A model generated the notes under the pieces. That model did not search any database and had not been told where the DNA came from. It saw only the letters and a program-made list of their open reading frames with translations. DNA of 64,000 bases from assembly GCA_016187025.1 (NCBI GenBank), contig JACPKM010000001.1, forward strand, positions 248,001 to 312,000. Direction: 5' to 3'. Both the position numbers and the translations under genes were made by a program. Of the stretch, positions 62,636 through 64,000 are shown in pieces. Origin of the DNA: Candidatus Daviesbacteria bacterium. Lineage in GTDB: Bacteria; Patescibacteria; Microgenomatia; Daviesbacterales; UBA10151. Position 1 is the first letter of the stretch. Every line of letters starts with the position of its first letter.

Positions 62636-63814
62636 ATGGCAGGTACATTTCAAAGAACAAAACCACACGTAAATATTGGAACCATGGGTCATGTTGATCA
62701 TGGAAAGACAACCCTAACTTCCGCAATTACTAAAGTCCTTGCAGACAAAGGAATGGCAGAATACAGAGCATACGATCAAATCGATGCAGCCCCAGAAGAA
62801 AAAGCCCGCGGAATTACAATCAACATCTCTCATCAAGAATACGAGACCGAAAAAAGACATTATGCACACATTGACATGCCAGGTCATGCAGATTACATCA
62901 AAAACATGATTACTGGTGCAGCACAAGCCGATGGAGCAATTCTGGTTGTTTCTGCTCCAGATGGTCCAATGCCTCAAACAAGAGAGCATTTGTTACTGGC
63001 TCGGCAAGTAGGAGTTCCAGCTATTGTAGTATTTTTGAACAAAACTGATATGGTTGATGATCCGGAACTGCTGGATTTGGTTGAAGAAGAGGTTAGAGAC
63101 TTACTGAAAAAATATGAATATGATCCCCAATCGCCAATAATTAGAGGTTCTGCGAAAAAAGCTCTTGACGGTGATGCAGAAAGCGTCAAAGCAATAGAGG
63201 AGTTAATGGCAAAAGTCGATGAATGGATTCCTACTCCAGTGCGTGAGAAAGACAAACCATTTTTGATGGCTGTTGAGGATGTATTTTCTATCAAAGGTCG
63301 TGGAACTGTTGTTACAGGAAGAATTGAAAGAGGAGTTGTTAAAGTAAACGAGGAAGTGGAAATAGTAGGGATTAGGCCAACCACTAAATCAGTTGTTACA
63401 GGAATTGAGATGTTTCACAAGCTTTTGGAGCAAGGAGAAGCAGGAGATAATGCCGGAGTGCTTTTGAGGGGTATTGAAAAAGATGATGTTGAAAGAGGTC
63501 AAGTTTTAGCAAAACCGGGTTCCATTACTCCTCACTCCGAGTTTGAAGCAGAGGTCTATATTCTTTCCAAAGAAGAAGGTGGCAGACACACTCCATTTTT
63601 TAAAGGATACAGACCACAGTTTTATGTTAGAACCACAGATGTGACTGGTGAGGTAACTCTACCAGATGGTGTAGAAATGGTTATGCCAGGTGATACCACT
63701 AAAATGAAAGTTAAGCTTATTACTCCGGTTGCTATGGAAGAGGGTTTGAGATTTGCTGTTCGCGAAGGTGGGAAAACTGTCGGGGCAGGAGTAATTACTA
63801 AAATAATTGCTTAA
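62636..63814 (+). CDS. tuf: Elongation factor Tu
   Basis: 392 residues. 'GHVDHGKTTLTSAITKVL', 'ARGITI', 'DMPGHADY' and 'NKTDMV' motifs, domains II and III complete to 'GGKTVGAGVITKII'. It carries aminoacyl-tRNA to the ribosome. It has its own promoter and is followed by a strong terminator. Confidence 0.98.
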   Translation: MAGTFQRTKPHVNIGTMGHVDHGKTTLTSAITKVLADKGMAEYRAYDQIDAAPEEKARGITINISHQEYETEKRHYAHIDMPGHADYIKNMITGAAQADGAILVVSAPDGPMPQTREHLLLARQVGVPAIVVFLNKTDMVDDPELLDLVEEEVRDLLKKYEYDPQSPIIRGSAKKALDGDAESVKAIEELMAKVDEWIPTPVREKDKPFLMAVEDVFSIKGRGTVVTGRIERGVVKVNEEVEIVGIRPTTKSVVTGIEMFHKLLEQGEAGDNAGVLLRGIEKDDVERGQVLAKPGSITPHSEFEAEVYILSKEEGGRHTPFFKGYRPQFYVRTTDVTGEVTLPDGVEMVMPGDTTKMKVKLITPVAMEEGLRFAVREGGKTVGAGVITKIIA

Positions 63815-63832
63815 AAAGTTATTTATTTAGCT

Positions 63833-63853
63833 GGGCCGAAAGGCCCTTTTTTT
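63833..63853 (+). terminator. Rho-independent terminator after tuf
   Basis: GGGCC-GAAA-GGCCC followed by seven T residues. A second hairpin, TTTTTGAC-TAAA-GTCAAAAA (63858-63877), lies just downstream. Confidence 0.88.
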
Positions 63854-63942
63854 GACGTTTTTGACTAAAGTCAAAAAGGCAAGGTTCTGCGAGCACGAAG
63901 TATAATTTCTTACACTGAAGTGCGAAGCAGGTCCTTATACTG

Positions 63943-63948
63943 TATAAT
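63943..63948 (+). promoter_or_regulatory. Candidate -10 box of the rpsJ operon
   Basis: TATAAT about 30 nt before the rpsJ ATG. Another TATAAT lies at 63901-63906; no convincing -35 was found for either. Confidence 0.35.
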
Positions 63949-63977
63949 TGTAGCACTTTAAAAGGTAAAGGAAAAAT

Positions 63978-64000
63978 ATGGCCAGAGGCAGAATTAGAAT
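63978..64000 (+). CDS. rpsJ: 30S ribosomal protein S10, first codons
   Basis: ATG 63978 followed by 'ARGRIRI' at the window edge. This is a common start of bacterial S10, and rpsJ conventionally follows tuf in the str-S10 gene order. AAAGG ribosome site 7-8 nt upstream. Only seven complete codons plus two bases are visible. Confidence 0.6.

Noticed and set aside
62974..63384. Open minus-strand frame of 136 codons opposite tuf
   Set aside because: Ser/Thr-rich translation typical of antisense frames; no supporting signals.
1..64000. Recoding of TGA (as in Gracilibacteria/SR1)
   Set aside because: Core genes such as dnaK, hrcA and pilO end at TGA in the expected place, and no in-frame TGA was noticed within the conserved core proteins.
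1..64000. tRNA, rRNA, tmRNA or RNase P genes
   Set aside because: Intergenic gaps are short (none above 300 bp) and no cloverleaf or known RNA core was recognised by eye; a covariance-model scan would be decisive.

Overview
This AT-rich window looks like one contiguous chromosome stretch from a candidate-phyla-radiation (Patescibacteria) bacterium, most likely of the Microgenomates group. The pointers are gene order and protein architecture rather than any search: many small membrane-anchored proteins with short 'QKG' N-termini, pared-down versions of universal proteins (IF-2 without its N-terminal half, AlaRS without its C-terminal part, HrcA, HolA and TpiA all short), Lon, Gre and methyltransferase relatives reduced to part of the usual architecture, and dockerin/Fn3 and baseplate-J-like surface proteins. 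TGA is used as a stop (dnaK, grpE overlap, pilO), so the genetic code is the standard one.

Layout. 1-8.5 kb is an accessory and envelope zone: a FemAB-like fragment, a SurA-N chaperone, membrane-anchored unknowns, an MntA/HepT toxin-antitoxin pair, a G5-3D cell-wall protein coupled to a UvrD/PcrA helicase, a stand-alone Clp-N protein, a REPIN-like hairpin cluster, a BrnT/BrnA pair inserted between two copies of a Clp-N gene end, and a NadE-like protein with a degraded nucleotide loop. 8.5-12.3 kb holds an unknown membrane protein, VapBC, a CDP-alcohol phosphatidyltransferase, a decayed PIN gene and a Fic protein. 12.4-15.5 kb is a compact run trxA, ATL-type alkyltransferase-like, tpiA, LCP, holA-like. 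15.5-17.9 kb (minus) is a pilN-pilO operon ending in a tiny membrane protein and an Fn3-dockerin protein. 18-23.5 kb holds rpsT, murJ, lepA, an LD-carboxypeptidase and NAD kinase.

23.5-28.2 kb is a heat-shock operon under a CIRCE element: hrcA-grpE-dnaK, a terminator, an internally deleted RsmC-like protein, and a DnaJ-type co-chaperone. 29.5-41.2 kb is an information-processing block: nusA, infB, a catalytically degraded DHH protein in the place where nrnA usually sits, rpsO, pnp, a Lon-like ATPase without protease, rnjA, ftsK. 41-51 kb mixes EEP, GNAT and CofE-like enzymes, a RodZ-like protein, a short alaS, a large actin-like/baseplate-J fusion, sortase, ruvX, mltG and a DUF1653 protein. 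51-64 kb is rpoB-rpoC-rpsL-rpsG, tsaC, a Gre coiled-coil-only protein, fusA, tuf and the first codons of rpsJ.

The strongest window-wide signal is promoter placement. At more than 20 operon-leading genes on both strands a -10 box (often extended, TGnTATAAT) lies 6-9 nt before the start codon, which would give leaderless transcripts. Genes inside operons instead carry Shine-Dalgarno sites or ATGA overlaps, and only hrcA, nusA, pnp, rpoB and tuf have real leaders, several with conspicuous hairpins. A second theme is proteins that keep a fold but have lost catalytic residues or domains (NadE-like, DHH, Lon-like, Gre-N, RsmC-like). No rRNA, tRNA, CRISPR array, intact transposase or prophage was seen.
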